In this document: in pieces, positions 29,271 to 39,585 of the stretch
Layout: each line of letters starts with the position of its first letter
Position numbering within the stretch: position 1 is the first letter of the stretch
Assembly: GCA_039105265.1 (NCBI GenBank)
Contig: JAPFFF010000007.1
Coordinates: forward strand, 558,001-622,000
Reading direction: 5' to 3'
DNA: 64,000 nucleotides
Source of the DNA: Tritrichomonas musculus
Lineage: Eukaryota; Parabasalia; Tritrichomonadida; Tritrichomonadidae
Notes under the pieces: model-generated
Database searches by the model: none
The model's input: the letters and a program-made list of their open reading frames with translations, nothing else
Told to the model about the DNA's origin: nothing
Made by a program: the position numbers and the translations under genes

Positions 29271-31622
29271 TTATTGAATGTTGCACCATCTTCCACTTTT
29301 CTTTGCCTTCTCTTCTTCTTGTTTTATTGTCTCCTCGTAGTCACGTGTTTTTTGTTCAAAATTGTTGAATAAATTACATTCATCATCAATATTGAAAAAG
29401 TCTGGATTTTCATATTTTTTCATTGTCTTCACTTTTTCAATATTTTCTTCAAATTTAGTCACAAATACTTGAAGTTCGTCTCTCACTAACGCAATAGAGT
29501 CATTCTTAGACTTTTCAACGAACGCATTTAACTTTTCTAATAAAAGAGGAGCTTTTGATTTAATGGAATTCTCCATATCAAAAATCTTTTTGAAAGTTTT
29601 GAATCGTTTAATTGCTGGCTCAGCAATATTTCGAACAGCTTCCAAGCGTTCTTGATATTCTTTAAGAGGGAGACGATCAAATTCGTTATTTGAAAACCAT
29701 TCATGAATATCAGCAATTTTTTTCTTGCTCTCTTCGAGATTATCTGGTTCGAAATATTCTGGAAAATCGCGATTAAGGCCATTTTCAGCTTCAAAAATCG
29801 TCGATTCCAGCTCATTTCGTGTATCATCGATTTTATCTTCAAGATTGTCCCTAATTTCCAGTTCTTTTTCTTCTTTTCTGAATAAATCTATATCTTGTTG
29901 AGATAATCCAATTAATGATTTGATTGTTAACCGTGCATTTTTTATAACAGGTTTGCTTTGATCTTCATTTTTTGTATCATTTTTCACATCACTTGTCGCA
30001 TCCTTGTTATCATCCTTTGGACTTGCATTGTTTGATTTTTCGTTATCATTATTTGGTGTTGTTTGTGTTTGCTCTGTTGAAGAAGATGATGATTCTGTAG
30101 GTAATTGGTAAGTTGCTTCAATGATATTAAATGTTGATGATTGAGTTAGTTGAAAACGTAAAGAAACCTTGACTGGCTTTTCAAGTTCTTTTTTTTCATC
30201 AAGTTCTACTTTTATTTCTGCGATATCGCATGCATCTGTGTATATTTTAACTGTTGTTTCTTTTGTAATCATAAGTGGAATTCTACATCTAGTTGGAACA
30301 GGAGATAATTGAGGGAAAACTTGACAAATCATTTTACTATTTGAGTCTTCCCAAGAAGCCTTCAACGCATTTTTTTCATCTAAAACATCTTTTATTGTCA
30401 ATGACTCAGATAAATGGAATCCATTTGACATTATTGCAGCCATATAACCGCTTCCAACAGCAAAGCATTCATCAAGATCGAGGCTTTGTGAAAGTTCACG
30501 ATCAGGGCCGAATATTATCTGTAACTTTTTCTTTACAAGTGGTATTCGGGAAGTTCCTCCTAGGCATTCAATTGAAAAAATTTCTTCTCGCTTGATTTTG
30601 GAGAGCTCCAGTGCGGAAAGAACTGGACCATCAATTCGATCAATTAGTTCTGTAATTTGAGATTCAAATTCTTCACGTGTGACATTGAAACTGAACTCAT
30701 TGTCTGGCATAAATGAGTGAGTTTCAAATTGGACAACTTGATTTACAGATAGTTTCTTTTTAAGATCTTCTGCAGCTTTTCGAAAACGAACTAAGGCCCT
30801 TTCATGATTGTTTCCAAATAAAGTTTTGAGATCTTCATCTTTGTTTTTATTTGTTTTTTCTTTTATTCGATCTACTAAATACAGAACAAGTTTATCTGTA
30901 AAATGAGAGCCTCCTAGATGTTCATCACATGCAAAACTTGAAATTTCAACAGAATTCTGTGTTAATTTAGAAACAGCAACATTTAATGTCGAATCTCCAA
31001 AATCAATGAAAATTACGTTAGCTGGAGGGCTTCCCCCTTCAGGAAGCTTTCTACGATGATTAATTGTATAGTTGATTGCGGCAGCTGTTGTTGAGTTAAT
31101 TAAAGCCGAACATGGAACTGACGCAATTTGGCAAGCATCAAAAATCGCTCTACGGTGCATTTCCGTCCACCAAGGTGAAACTGCTATAACAAGTGATGTA
31201 ATTTGCGGATTGCTTTTTTGTATTTTATCAAAAGTCGATTTTATTAAATAAGCAATGCATTGTTCTGGATATATAACTTTTTCCGTGTCTTCGTTATATT
31301 TAACTTTAATTCCAGTGAATCCATTGTCAAGACGAGCCAAACTAAATGGAACGATTTTTGAAAGGTATTCTCTTTCAGGATCTTCATATTTGAGGCATAC
31401 TAATCGTTTCAAATCGAATAATGTCCCTTTAACGTGTCCCAATTGATTTGTTTGTGCGTGCACACCAAAAAACCTTCTAGTTTTTGTATAAGATACAATA
31501 GTTGGGGTTAATCGATTGGAAGCTTCATTTAATATTATATCAATGGAACCTTTTTTTGGAACTCCAATAACAACGTTTTTATTTCCAAAATCGAGAGAAG
31601 CGCAGACTTGGTTCTTTGACAT
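29271..31622 (-). CDS. HSP110: Hsp110-type Hsp70-like chaperone, 783 aa
   Basis: The Hsp70 ATPase domain begins ASLDFGNKNVVIGV (phosphate 1) and contains VIFIDFGDSTLNVAV (phosphate 2) and ECLGGTSRIPLVKKKL (adenosine motif). The first motif's altered form, the SNRLTPTIVSY segment and the long C-terminal half are those of Hsp110/Sse1/HSPA4, which act as nucleotide exchange factors for Hsp70. A Ser/Asn/Asp-rich acidic insertion lies at about residues 505-560 in the beta-domain, as in Hsp110. No EEVD tail, so it is not a canonical cytosolic Hsp70; no HDEL-type signal or signal peptide, so it is probably cytosolic. ATG 31622 is used; the open codons upstream start with TTG. Confidence 0.9.
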   Translation of the reverse strand: MSKNQVCASLDFGNKNVVIGVPKKGSIDIILNEASNRLTPTIVSYTKTRRFFGVHAQTNQLGHVKGTLFDLKRLVCLKYEDPEREYLSKIVPFSLARLDNGFTGIKVKYNEDTEKVIYPEQCIAYLIKSTFDKIQKSNPQITSLVIAVSPWWTEMHRRAIFDACQIASVPCSALINSTTAAAINYTINHRRKLPEGGSPPANVIFIDFGDSTLNVAVSKLTQNSVEISSFACDEHLGGSHFTDKLVLYLVDRIKEKTNKNKDEDLKTLFGNNHERALVRFRKAAEDLKKKLSVNQVVQFETHSFMPDNEFSFNVTREEFESQITELIDRIDGPVLSALELSKIKREEIFSIECLGGTSRIPLVKKKLQIIFGPDRELSQSLDLDECFAVGSGYMAAIMSNGFHLSESLTIKDVLDEKNALKASWEDSNSKMICQVFPQLSPVPTRCRIPLMITKETTVKIYTDACDIAEIKVELDEKKELEKPVKVSLRFQLTQSSTFNIIEATYQLPTESSSSSTEQTQTTPNNDNEKSNNASPKDDNKDATSDVKNDTKNEDQSKPVIKNARLTIKSLIGLSQQDIDLFRKEEKELEIRDNLEDKIDDTRNELESTIFEAENGLNRDFPEYFEPDNLEESKKKIADIHEWFSNNEFDRLPLKEYQERLEAVRNIAEPAIKRFKTFKKIFDMENSIKSKAPLLLEKLNAFVEKSKNDSIALVRDELQVFVTKFEENIEKVKTMKKYENPDFFNIDDECNLFNNFEQKTRDYEETIKQEEEKAKKSGRWCNIQ

Positions 31623-31955
31623 AAGAAGATTTTGATTTTGTTTAACCAATTATTTTCAAAGGATTTTCTCAAAAATTTCAATATCCAATCAAATTTATAA
31701 TCGTAGAACAGATTTTAAACAAAATGGTAAGTAATTCCATAAGCATTAAATAATACACCAATTTCGTTGCAAACTCAAAATTGCTATTATGAACTCATTC
31801 AAAGAGTATATAAAATCAAATTCAAGTCGTTCAAAGCATATGAAATTGAGAGATAAAGGGATATAATGAGATAAACATTATAAAGGATTATATTTTAAAG
31901 TCTATCACATGGCTTATTCAATTTTATTAAAAACAACATACAAATTAAGATGAAA
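31623..31955. other. intergenic, Hsp110 promoter side
   Basis: 333 bp between the Hsp110 start and the stop of the next minus-strand gene. AT-rich. I searched by eye for heat-shock-type GAA/TTC arrays and saw only scattered, unphased triplets. No gene. Confidence 0.35.
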
Positions 31956-32432
31956 TTAAAATGATTCACCAGATTCAACATATGCAACTTCTGGGACTCG
32001 AGGTTGGCTTGTTATCGTCTTTTTTGTTTTTGATTTCTTTTTAATTCGTTTTCGCTTAACTTTAACGTTCGTATATGTGTATCCTCTTCTACAAAACGCA
32101 TTTCTTTCTTTAATTTCTTTAATTTTTTCTTTTAATTGAAGGATTCTATCAAGCATTGCAAATTGAAGTTTTGATGATTGATCACATATATCGGCAAGTT
32201 CAGCTCTCATTTCGGTGGCTGCTTGTTTAAATGCCTTTTGCATTCTTTGAATCTTCCTTTGATTATCTAAAATAATTTGATCTCTTGGATCCTCAAAACG
32301 ATATTTTCGAGTAATTCTCTCTATGTTATCTTCAAGAAATTCTTCTTCTTCCTCTTCAAATACAGATTCATATTCATTATTTGATGTAATTTGCGTTGAT
32401 TCTTCTGTTGGAGTATAGCTATTCTGGCTCAT
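31956..32432 (-). CDS. uncharacterised 158-aa coiled-coil protein
   Basis: Not recognised. Residues 1-35 are Ser/Thr/Glu-rich with an acidic run (FEEEEEEFLED). Residues 36-110 form a continuous helix with heptads (RDQIILDNQRKIQRMQKAFK and on through ILQLKEKIKEIKER). The C-terminus is strongly basic (KVKRKRIKKKSKTKK), a possible nuclear or nucleolar localisation signal. The split acidic-helix-basic design is typical of nucleic-acid-associated or ribosome-biogenesis factors, but that is a guess. Confidence 0.6.
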   Translation of the reverse strand: MSQNSYTPTEESTQITSNNEYESVFEEEEEEFLEDNIERITRKYRFEDPRDQIILDNQRKIQRMQKAFKQAATEMRAELADICDQSSKLQFAMLDRILQLKEKIKEIKERNAFCRRGYTYTNVKVKRKRIKKKSKTKKTITSQPRVPEVAYVESGESF

Positions 32433-32605
32433 AGTATAATTTTTTTTATAAGTTAACGTACATCTAAAAATATTAGACGTTAAAAATTTAAAACGTAAAA
32501 GAGAAGAAGCTTAAAATATGCAAATTCCTTTTATTTAAAATAAAATAAATCAAAATAAATATATAGCTAATATAATGTTTACCAATTGATATTATTTAAC
32601 TAAAT

Positions 32606-35600
32606 TTATTTTGACTTAACATTTTTCTTTTTCGGAGATTTAGTTGGTTTCTTTGTTGTCGTTGCTTTTGCTTTGGTTGCATTTCTTTTAGGAGTCGAAA
32701 GGGCCGATGACTTAGCTGATGATTTCGCTGATGACTTTGCTGAAGGTTTAGCTGACGATTTCGCTGAAGGTTTAGCTGACGATTTCGCTGATGATTTTGT
32801 GGACGACTTGGCTGATGGTTTTGTGGACGACTTGGCTGATGGTTTTGATGATGATTTAGTTGATTTTCTAGTTTTTGGAGTTTCTTCTGTTTTTTTAGCT
32901 CCTCGTCTAGGAGAAGCTGCTGGTGATTGAGCTGCCGATGCTGCTCTCTTCCTTCTAGAAGAAGATGACTTTGAAGATGGTTCTTCCTGATCTTCATTTT
33001 CTTCTTCTTCTGTTGGTTCATCCTTCTTTGTCTTTCTGGAGCTTCTTTTCGGAGTTGCTGGAGCTGATTTCATAATTTTCGATGTGCTTCTCTTCTTTTT
33101 TCCTTTTTTAGTAGAATCATCACTATCATCATCATCATCAATGCTCTGTAATTTAACTTTTTGCTGGTTGCTATTAGTCATTCCTGCTCTGAGAATATAT
33201 TTAGGTCTCATTGGACTCTTTATTACATCATCAGTTTGCTTATAAACTTGTTTTAATCTTTCTTTTTCATCGGATGGTTCTTTAAAGTAACGTTTATTAT
33301 ATTCAAATTCAATTTCAACAGGATTTGGATCATAAGCTCTTCCCCTTCCAAGCTCATCAACAATATCAAAAGCGAGTTTAAATAAATCTGAACTATTTTT
33401 TGAATACTCTTCCTCAATATCATCAAGTAAAGAATATCTTGTGCATATGTCTTTAATGTATGAAAGCTGACTGGTACTAGCGCAAAGAGGTGTTAAAAAG
33501 AATCGTAAATATAATGAAAAAGTAGCAAGTTCTGGTTTATCCTTTTCGATATCTTTATGATGAGCTAAAATATTAACTAGATATGGAAGTGCAGTTTCGG
33601 GTACAATTTGAATATTATATTCTTTTGATCTTTTCATTAATCGTCTTCGAAAGATAATGGCTTCTTCAAGCTGCCTCTTAGCTTCACTAGTATTTTTTTT
33701 ATTCGGATCCGTCGCAGAGAGAGCGAAAAGACCTAAAAATTGAATTGGTGTTGTTGGTAAATTCAATGCCTCAGTTAGGTATTTGATTGCATTTGTACGA
33801 ACTTCTTTTGTTTCGTGCTGCATAACAGATGCAAATTCTCTAAAAACATGTGGTTCTATATATCGATAACAATCTCTTGCGCATAATAAATAATATTTAA
33901 ATGATTCATCTGGAAAAGAATCTATAAAATGAGTTAAAATCTCAATTGAGCGCGCTTTCTTTTCTGTAATTGCAATTTTCAATGCGTATTTAATGGTATC
34001 TTCGTTAATTAAATCGAGGTTTGATTTTAAGTCGTCATACAAATTCTTTGTATAGACACTTTTATCAACGAACTGGCCATAAAAAGTAATTTTATCTAAA
34101 AAATCTTTTTTATCAAATTTTATCTTATCTAACAGTTTGGAATATCCTTCATCCTTTCGATACAGCTTCGCAAAGGCTTTCAAAGCCAAAGTTTTTTTCT
34201 TTGAAGCATTCTGTATAACTGGAATCAAAGCTTCAAGAATTTTTTCTCTGTCATCGTTATCCAAATCGTAATTTTTAAAAGCAGCTAAAATTGTGAGATC
34301 AGTTTTATTGATTCGTTCTAAAAGACGTGGAATTTCTTCTTCAAGTTGATCTGTAAAAATCAATGCTAAATCATGAACAACATCTAATTGTTTGCAATCT
34401 AATAAATCATCAATATCTAAAGGTGATGGTTGATAAAGGCCCAAAAGTAAATGAGCATCAGAATCCATCTTTCCCTTGAGAATTTTATTTAAATTCTTTC
34501 TCTTTTTATAGTCTAGAGCTTGAGTGAAAAAATTTTTCGGTGCTTTTTTTATAAGCTTAATAATTTTTTTGACATCAACATCTTTTGAATAACCCTTTGA
34601 TTTTAGAAGCTGAGAAACTATGTTTTGAGCTTCTTTTGAATCTGTTATTTGTGGTAGGTTCAATCTCAATTCAGTTGTATCTTTTAATATTTCTAATAAA
34701 GGCTTCCGATTTGGCATATTGGTAGCTACCTCTATTAATGAATGATTTGACATTAATATTGAAAATCCATACAATGCATTTTCTTTTGAAATAGAATATA
34801 ATTCAATAATGGGCTCGATTAGCCATTCAAACTTGTCTGGTTTTGCGTCATAAAGCTTCATCATTACTTTCAGAGCAATCATTCTAACATCTGATTTTTT
34901 ATCTTTTAGGCATGATAATATCTTTTTTTCATCAATTTTTAAATCTTTGGGATCGAGATGATAAATCCCTTTTAATACTGCGTATCGAACTTCTGGCTGA
35001 GTGTCTTCTATTCTCTCATTTGCCATTTCCCAAACGTTCTTCGTAACTGCTTTAATTGCTGATTTAATCACATCATTATTTTGATTTTTATCATATTTAT
35101 AATCTTTGATTTTAAGAAGCTCTTCAAATGCAAATTTAATTACTGTAACTCGAATTTTTGCATTCGCATCTTTGTGTCTCGATACTAAATTTGAAATATA
35201 TTCTTGATTTTGGGAATTAAAGGATATATTGGTAAATTCCTCTGTTAATAAAGCAACAGCTGCTGCTCGTGTTTGATCATCTTCATTTTCGATGTCAACT
35301 TGAATATTACTATACAATTCTGATGGCTGCATTTTCAAAGCTGAAGCAGCTTTTTCGAAAACTTTAATACACTCCACACCTGACAAGCTTTGTAGGTTAC
35401 TTCGTATTCCTTGTATAAATTCTTTTTGTTTTATATCGGAAATCTTAACAAGTAATAGTTCTACATTTTCATTTGTTGGTATTAAATCACACATTCCAAT
35501 TAAAATTTTAGTTGGTAATCTGTTACTTTCATTGATTAGTTTAGCGAGATTATCAATACTATTTGGATTATCAATATTAATGAGAGTTGTGAAAATTTCC

Positions 35601-36037
35601 TCGTCAAGTCCACAATTTGCAGCGAGAGCATATAGCCCAATCTTATTTGTTAATTGAAGAAGATCAACAATTTCGTTTTGATCTTTGTCGTTTTGGCCAA
35701 AATTACTAAATACATTGTTAAGAAGTATGAATAATCTATAAATTAATTTTTCAGAATCTTGATCGATAGGTTGTTCAATAGGTTGCTGAAAAGATGAGAT
35801 ACGATATGCTTGAACAAAACAAATTGCTAATTGAAGCTTAATGCTATCATCATTATATTCCATAAGTTCTTTTGATTCAATTAAATAACTCATTGTTTGT
35901 CTTATATGATCAATCTGGAATGGAGGTTTTTGCTTTGATAAATAAGTTGCCAAATTTTTAATATTATTAAGAAGTGCTTTAGGTTCCAAAAATGTATCAA
36001 AACGTTCTAATTCAAGAATTTGCTTAGGATTACTCAT
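32606..36037 (-). CDS. PDS5: PDS5-like cohesin regulator with a histone-H1-like tail, 1,143 aa
   Basis: A HEAT-repeat protein. The N-terminus matches PDS5: ALLNNIKNLATYLSKQ, then SKELMEYNDDSIKLQLAICF (cf. LLKHxDxxVRLxxAxCxxxIxRI), followed by LFILLNNVFSNFG. Helical repeats fill about residues 25-940, including NERIEDTQPEVRYAVLKGI and KKSDVRMIALKVM. The last 190 residues are disordered: Asp run, Lys/Arg clusters and a repetitive Ser-Ala-Lys tract. PDS5 binds cohesin's kleisin and controls loading, release and maintenance of sister-chromatid cohesion. ATG 36037 is used; six open codons upstream begin with TTG. Other HEAT proteins (for example condensin subunits) are less likely. Confidence 0.78.
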   Translation of the reverse strand: MSNPKQILELERFDTFLEPKALLNNIKNLATYLSKQKPPFQIDHIRQTMSYLIESKELMEYNDDSIKLQLAICFVQAYRISSFQQPIEQPIDQDSEKLIYRLFILLNNVFSNFGQNDKDQNEIVDLLQLTNKIGLYALAANCGLDEEIFTTLINIDNPNSIDNLAKLINESNRLPTKILIGMCDLIPTNENVELLLVKISDIKQKEFIQGIRSNLQSLSGVECIKVFEKAASALKMQPSELYSNIQVDIENEDDQTRAAAVALLTEEFTNISFNSQNQEYISNLVSRHKDANAKIRVTVIKFAFEELLKIKDYKYDKNQNNDVIKSAIKAVTKNVWEMANERIEDTQPEVRYAVLKGIYHLDPKDLKIDEKKILSCLKDKKSDVRMIALKVMMKLYDAKPDKFEWLIEPIIELYSISKENALYGFSILMSNHSLIEVATNMPNRKPLLEILKDTTELRLNLPQITDSKEAQNIVSQLLKSKGYSKDVDVKKIIKLIKKAPKNFFTQALDYKKRKNLNKILKGKMDSDAHLLLGLYQPSPLDIDDLLDCKQLDVVHDLALIFTDQLEEEIPRLLERINKTDLTILAAFKNYDLDNDDREKILEALIPVIQNASKKKTLALKAFAKLYRKDEGYSKLLDKIKFDKKDFLDKITFYGQFVDKSVYTKNLYDDLKSNLDLINEDTIKYALKIAITEKKARSIEILTHFIDSFPDESFKYYLLCARDCYRYIEPHVFREFASVMQHETKEVRTNAIKYLTEALNLPTTPIQFLGLFALSATDPNKKNTSEAKRQLEEAIIFRRRLMKRSKEYNIQIVPETALPYLVNILAHHKDIEKDKPELATFSLYLRFFLTPLCASTSQLSYIKDICTRYSLLDDIEEEYSKNSSDLFKLAFDIVDELGRGRAYDPNPVEIEFEYNKRYFKEPSDEKERLKQVYKQTDDVIKSPMRPKYILRAGMTNSNQQKVKLQSIDDDDDSDDSTKKGKKKRSTSKIMKSAPATPKRSSRKTKKDEPTEEEENEDQEEPSSKSSSSRRKRAASAAQSPAASPRRGAKKTEETPKTRKSTKSSSKPSAKSSTKPSAKSSTKSSAKSSAKPSAKSSAKPSAKSSAKSSAKSSALSTPKRNATKAKATTTKKPTKSPKKKNVKSK
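32700..32860 (-). repeat. Ser-Ala-Lys/Pro tandem repeat tract in the PDS5 tail
   Basis: A run of degenerate 15-30-bp units encodes alternating KPSAKSSAK, KSSTK and KSSAK blocks, about 14 in a row. Sequence resembles the lysine-rich C-terminal domain of linker histone H1. The tract is in frame and lies just before a basic LSTPKRNATKAKATTTKK end. Confidence 0.85.
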
Positions 36038-36348
36038 TTTTGTTTTTGGCGCCAATTATTTAGAAAAAGACGTTTTACTTTCACTTAGGAAGTAATTGAA
36101 ATATTAAATTGAATTTATACAAAAAAAATAAAGAGGTGCGAGAACTGGTGGAATTCCAAGAAAATGATTGACATTAACATATATTTATATATATAATAAC
36201 AATATCAAAAATAGAGTTTTGTGAAATTTGATCTGTTAGGGGCAAAAATATGTATGTTTTTGATAAAATGTATTTTTATAAATAAACTATTCAATTTTTT
36301 TTTTTTTTTAAATGCAGATATCGAATATATATGTATAGTCTAGAGTAA
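36038..36348. other. intergenic between PDS5 and the transposon region
   Basis: 311 bp holding the PDS5 promoter side, a (TA)n tract near 36180-36196 and a poly(T) run near 36296-36309. No gene. Confidence 0.35.
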
Positions 36349-36911
36349 AACCCCCCTACCAAATGGAAAACCCCCCTACCAAATTTCTATATAAAATAGT
36401 TAGAATAATAATATTATATAGATATAGATAAAATGTTCATTTGATAAAATAATTATTATTATTTAAAAAATGTTTATTTTATATTTAGATATTAGTATAT
36501 TAGCGTCAAATTGGAACAAGAACACTTCACTTTTTTCAAAAAATAAAGTGATAATTATCTGATGTTTTTGCATAAAAAAGATTTTTTGATGTTTTCCAAT
36601 ACTTTAATTATTGCTTGTTATATATTTCCAAATATTATTTGCGCATCTCAAGTATTTGAAGAGAAAAATTATAAAAAAGATGTGAAAACGATTATTTTTA
36701 ATTCAAATATAAAATTTTATTTTTTGAAAAAAGTGAAGTGTTCTTGTTCCAATTTGACGCTACTATATTTAAAAATGCAATCTATTCAATGTTTTTATCG
36801 AAAAATTGAATAGAAAATTGTATGTGGGTTTCCACCAACGTACTTTTTGCCACCATTAAAGGCCAAAAAAAGGTGAATAAAAATGGTAGGAGGTTTTCCA
36901 TCAGACTTTAT
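36349..36911. mobile_element. element E: repeat with AAAACC(C/T)CCTACCA ends
   Basis: The left end carries two direct copies of AAAACCCCCCTACCAAAT (36357-36374 and 36367-36384 region, about 18 bp apart). The right end (about 36884-36899) carries the reverse complement, with TGGTAGGAGGTTTTCC. Outer flanks AGTCTAGA and TCAGACTT are loosely complementary. No clear target duplication and no coding frame. It is interrupted by the smaller element at 36503-36760. Confidence 0.5.
36503..36760. mobile_element. 258-bp MITE with 43-bp TIRs, TA-flanked, nested in element E
   Basis: The ends begin GCGTCAAATTGGAACAAG and continue as a perfect inverted repeat of about 43 bp (36503-36545 and 36718-36760). 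Both flanks are TA (36501-36502, 36761-36762), the mariner-type duplication. Perfect arms imply a young insertion. A frame at 36562-36813 merely reads through its right half. Confidence 0.8.
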
Positions 36912-37600
36912 GATATATTATAATATAAATATTTTTATATATTATACTTAAGGATGTCGATTTGGGCAATTTGATTTTTTTTTGGGCAAACGGTTTTGGG
37001 CAGAGAGTTTCATAAAAAAAATTCGGCTAGCGGGGGTATAAAAAAAAAAGCATAATTCGAAAAATCGAACCAGGCACTTCTCAATTTTCGCAAACACTAG
37101 AATCATAGGGGTTACAACGATAGGAAAAAAAAGTTATTTTTTTACTCTAACCAATTTTAATAATAAATACAAATATTTTTTATAAATATTATTTATGTTA
37201 TTTCTATAAATTTTTTTTTAAGAAATATCTATAGGCAGTCGAAATATCACTTTTTTAATTTCACAAGGTTTGTTTGATTTCTATCATAATTTAAAATATT
37301 AATATTTATGGTTTTCTGTTTTTTTTTATACTATACTTTAAATATCATTTACTTAAAAAAATAGTTTTTTGCAAATATCAATCATGAATAGCTTGAAATT
37401 CAAAATATACCAAGTTATATCAATTATTTGAGAAATTTTAATCTATTATCGATGCATAAAAGATGTTGTATCTGGTTGAATTTGATGTAATTTATAACAA
37501 TTTGGGTATTAAATATAATCTAAAGTTCGGAATTGATCTTTTTGGATCTTTATATAAAAAGATAAACGTACCATTTTTTTTTATTTTTTTAAAGGGGAAC

Positions 37601-38367
37601 AGACCATATTAAGGTTGAACAAAAGCAGTATATTTTATCATATTATAATATAATAAAATATATGATGATAAAAAATTTATTTACTAAATATAATGGTAAA
37701 ATTGACGTATGATATAAAAATAAACTAATTTTTCTTTTTGAATGAAAATTTTACAATTTGATAAGTTTAGAAAAAAAATGATGTTTTGTATAAATATTAT
37801 AGCAAATATGAGGAAAATCCAATTTAAAATATAAGATATATTTTTTAGTTAATTTATTAAATTGAATTTATTTTTTATGAAATATTTGAATCATCAGAAA
37901 ATTGAGATCAATTCTATGAAATTATTATATGCTTCAGAATATTGAGCATTTTTTTAAGAAATAATTGTGAGATTGTAAGATATAAACAATTGTAAAATTG
38001 TGAGAAAATAAAGATTTCTGAAAAGTAAAAATATGTAAAGTATTCAAAGAAAAAATCTATCCAAAATAAAGTCCCCAGCGTCGGAATTTTTGATTTTTTA
38101 AAATAAATCTTTTTAAAATCAAAAAATATGGCCAATTTTTCAAATTTTAACTCAGGTTGAAAAGATTAGCTGAGTGATTATTTATGAAATTATCTCTACT
38201 TTTAGCAAGATATACAATAATTTAAATATATTATATAATGATATTATTAATTTTATGAATATTTAATAAAAAAAATTAAAATTTATAATGATATATTTCG
38301 CAAAATATGTATTTTCGTTGTCACTTTTTGAATACTACAAAATTGAATGAATACCTTAATAAGGCCT
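37601..38367 (+). mobile_element. MITE G copy 1 (767 bp), nested in F
   Basis: The left end AGACCATATTAAGGT and right end (reverse complement AGGCCTTATTAAGGT) are imperfect inverted repeats. The perfect 8-bp duplication AGGGGAAC flanks it (37593-37600 and 38368-38375). A second copy of the same length lies inverted at 57028-57794. A 73-codon frame on the minus strand (37914-38135) is identical in both copies but is Phe/Ile/Tyr-rich, without a recognisable domain, and may be chance. Confidence 0.9.
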
Positions 38368-38802
38368 AGGGGAACCGATTTGAGCTTTTTATCAAATTTG
38401 GATTTGTGATTTTTAAATATGATAAATAATTTTAATTTTCAATTCTGATAAAATGTTAATTAGTAATAAAAAAAATTTATCGTAGCAAAAAAAAGATATG
38501 ATAAAAAAGATGTTTTTCATTCAAAAATTTAAACTTTTTGATACAAATCCTAATTTTTTATTCAATTTTTATTTTTTATTCTCAAATGAATTCGAATAAT
38601 ATGTTTATATCTTTTTATTAAATAGAGTAATTATAAAAATATCATATAATAATACTTATATATATACTCAATTTATATATAATAATTATTTAGATAAAAT
38701 ATTAAACTTAAAATAAGATATGCATTAAATTAATAGTATCTGCATTTTAAGAAAAAAACGTTATTTAATGAGTAGATAACGTATTTTTTGTTTATTAAAT
38801 AA

Positions 38803-39585
38803 AGAGGTATTCACCTTAAGTGACTTAACGGTCATTTTTCTTCTTTAAAATGTATTTTTAATTTTTTGAGCTAAATACAGATTATTTTTATTTCTTTTTA
38901 TCATCAAAATAATCTATAAAATGTTTAAATGACGATTTGAATATTAAATTGAAGAAAAAATCATATTTTAGTTAACAATATAATTATATCATTTTATTTA
39001 TAACATCGAATATATTTTGGATATCTTCATTATTCCAAAGTATTGTCACAATAAATGAAAATTTCTAATTATTTCCTAATTCAGAAACTGCAAAATCTGC
39101 ATTCTTCATACTTTCAAACCCAAAAAGCATTTTTAAAGAAAAACAGATGATAACTTCAAAAATTGTCTTTATATGATTCTACATCTTTAATATAATGATT
39201 ATATTGGCCATGAGAATTTATTCCTAGAAGCATTAGTGATTTTATGCGGCCAATTTTTTGGAAAATATGTTTCATTTATTAGACTCAAAATAAAAAATAA
39301 ACGTTTTTTAACGTACATATAATTACAAAAATATTCAAAATTTTTAATAAAATTAAAGTTGCATTTTGGAACATTTTTCTTTCAATTTTTTTCTACGATA
39401 TTTTACGGTTTTGAATGGTTCATAAACATTGAAAAAAATAATTTTTTTTATAAAATCGAATTTTCTCAAAAACTAGCGCATAAATAATTTTGCAATTTTT
39501 AATGTATCATTTATTAAATAAATGCGCTTTAATTTTTATATTTTTTTAAAAAAATACAGTCAAAATCCTCAAAGTGAATACCTCT
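38803..39585. mobile_element. MITE H (783 bp), nested in F
   Basis: Ends AGAGGTATTCACCTTAAG (38803-38820) and the reverse complement of AGAGGTATTCACTTTGAGG (39567-39585) are inverted. Perfect 8-bp duplications TTAAATAA flank it at 38795-38802 and 39586-39593. No coding frame. AGGTATTCA is also present just inside MITE G's right end, hinting at a related family. Confidence 0.82.

Noticed and set aside
37914-38135. 73-codon frame, identical in both copies of MITE G
   Set aside because: Phe/Ile/Tyr-rich, no domain, and the identity follows from the copies being recent, not from selection on a protein.
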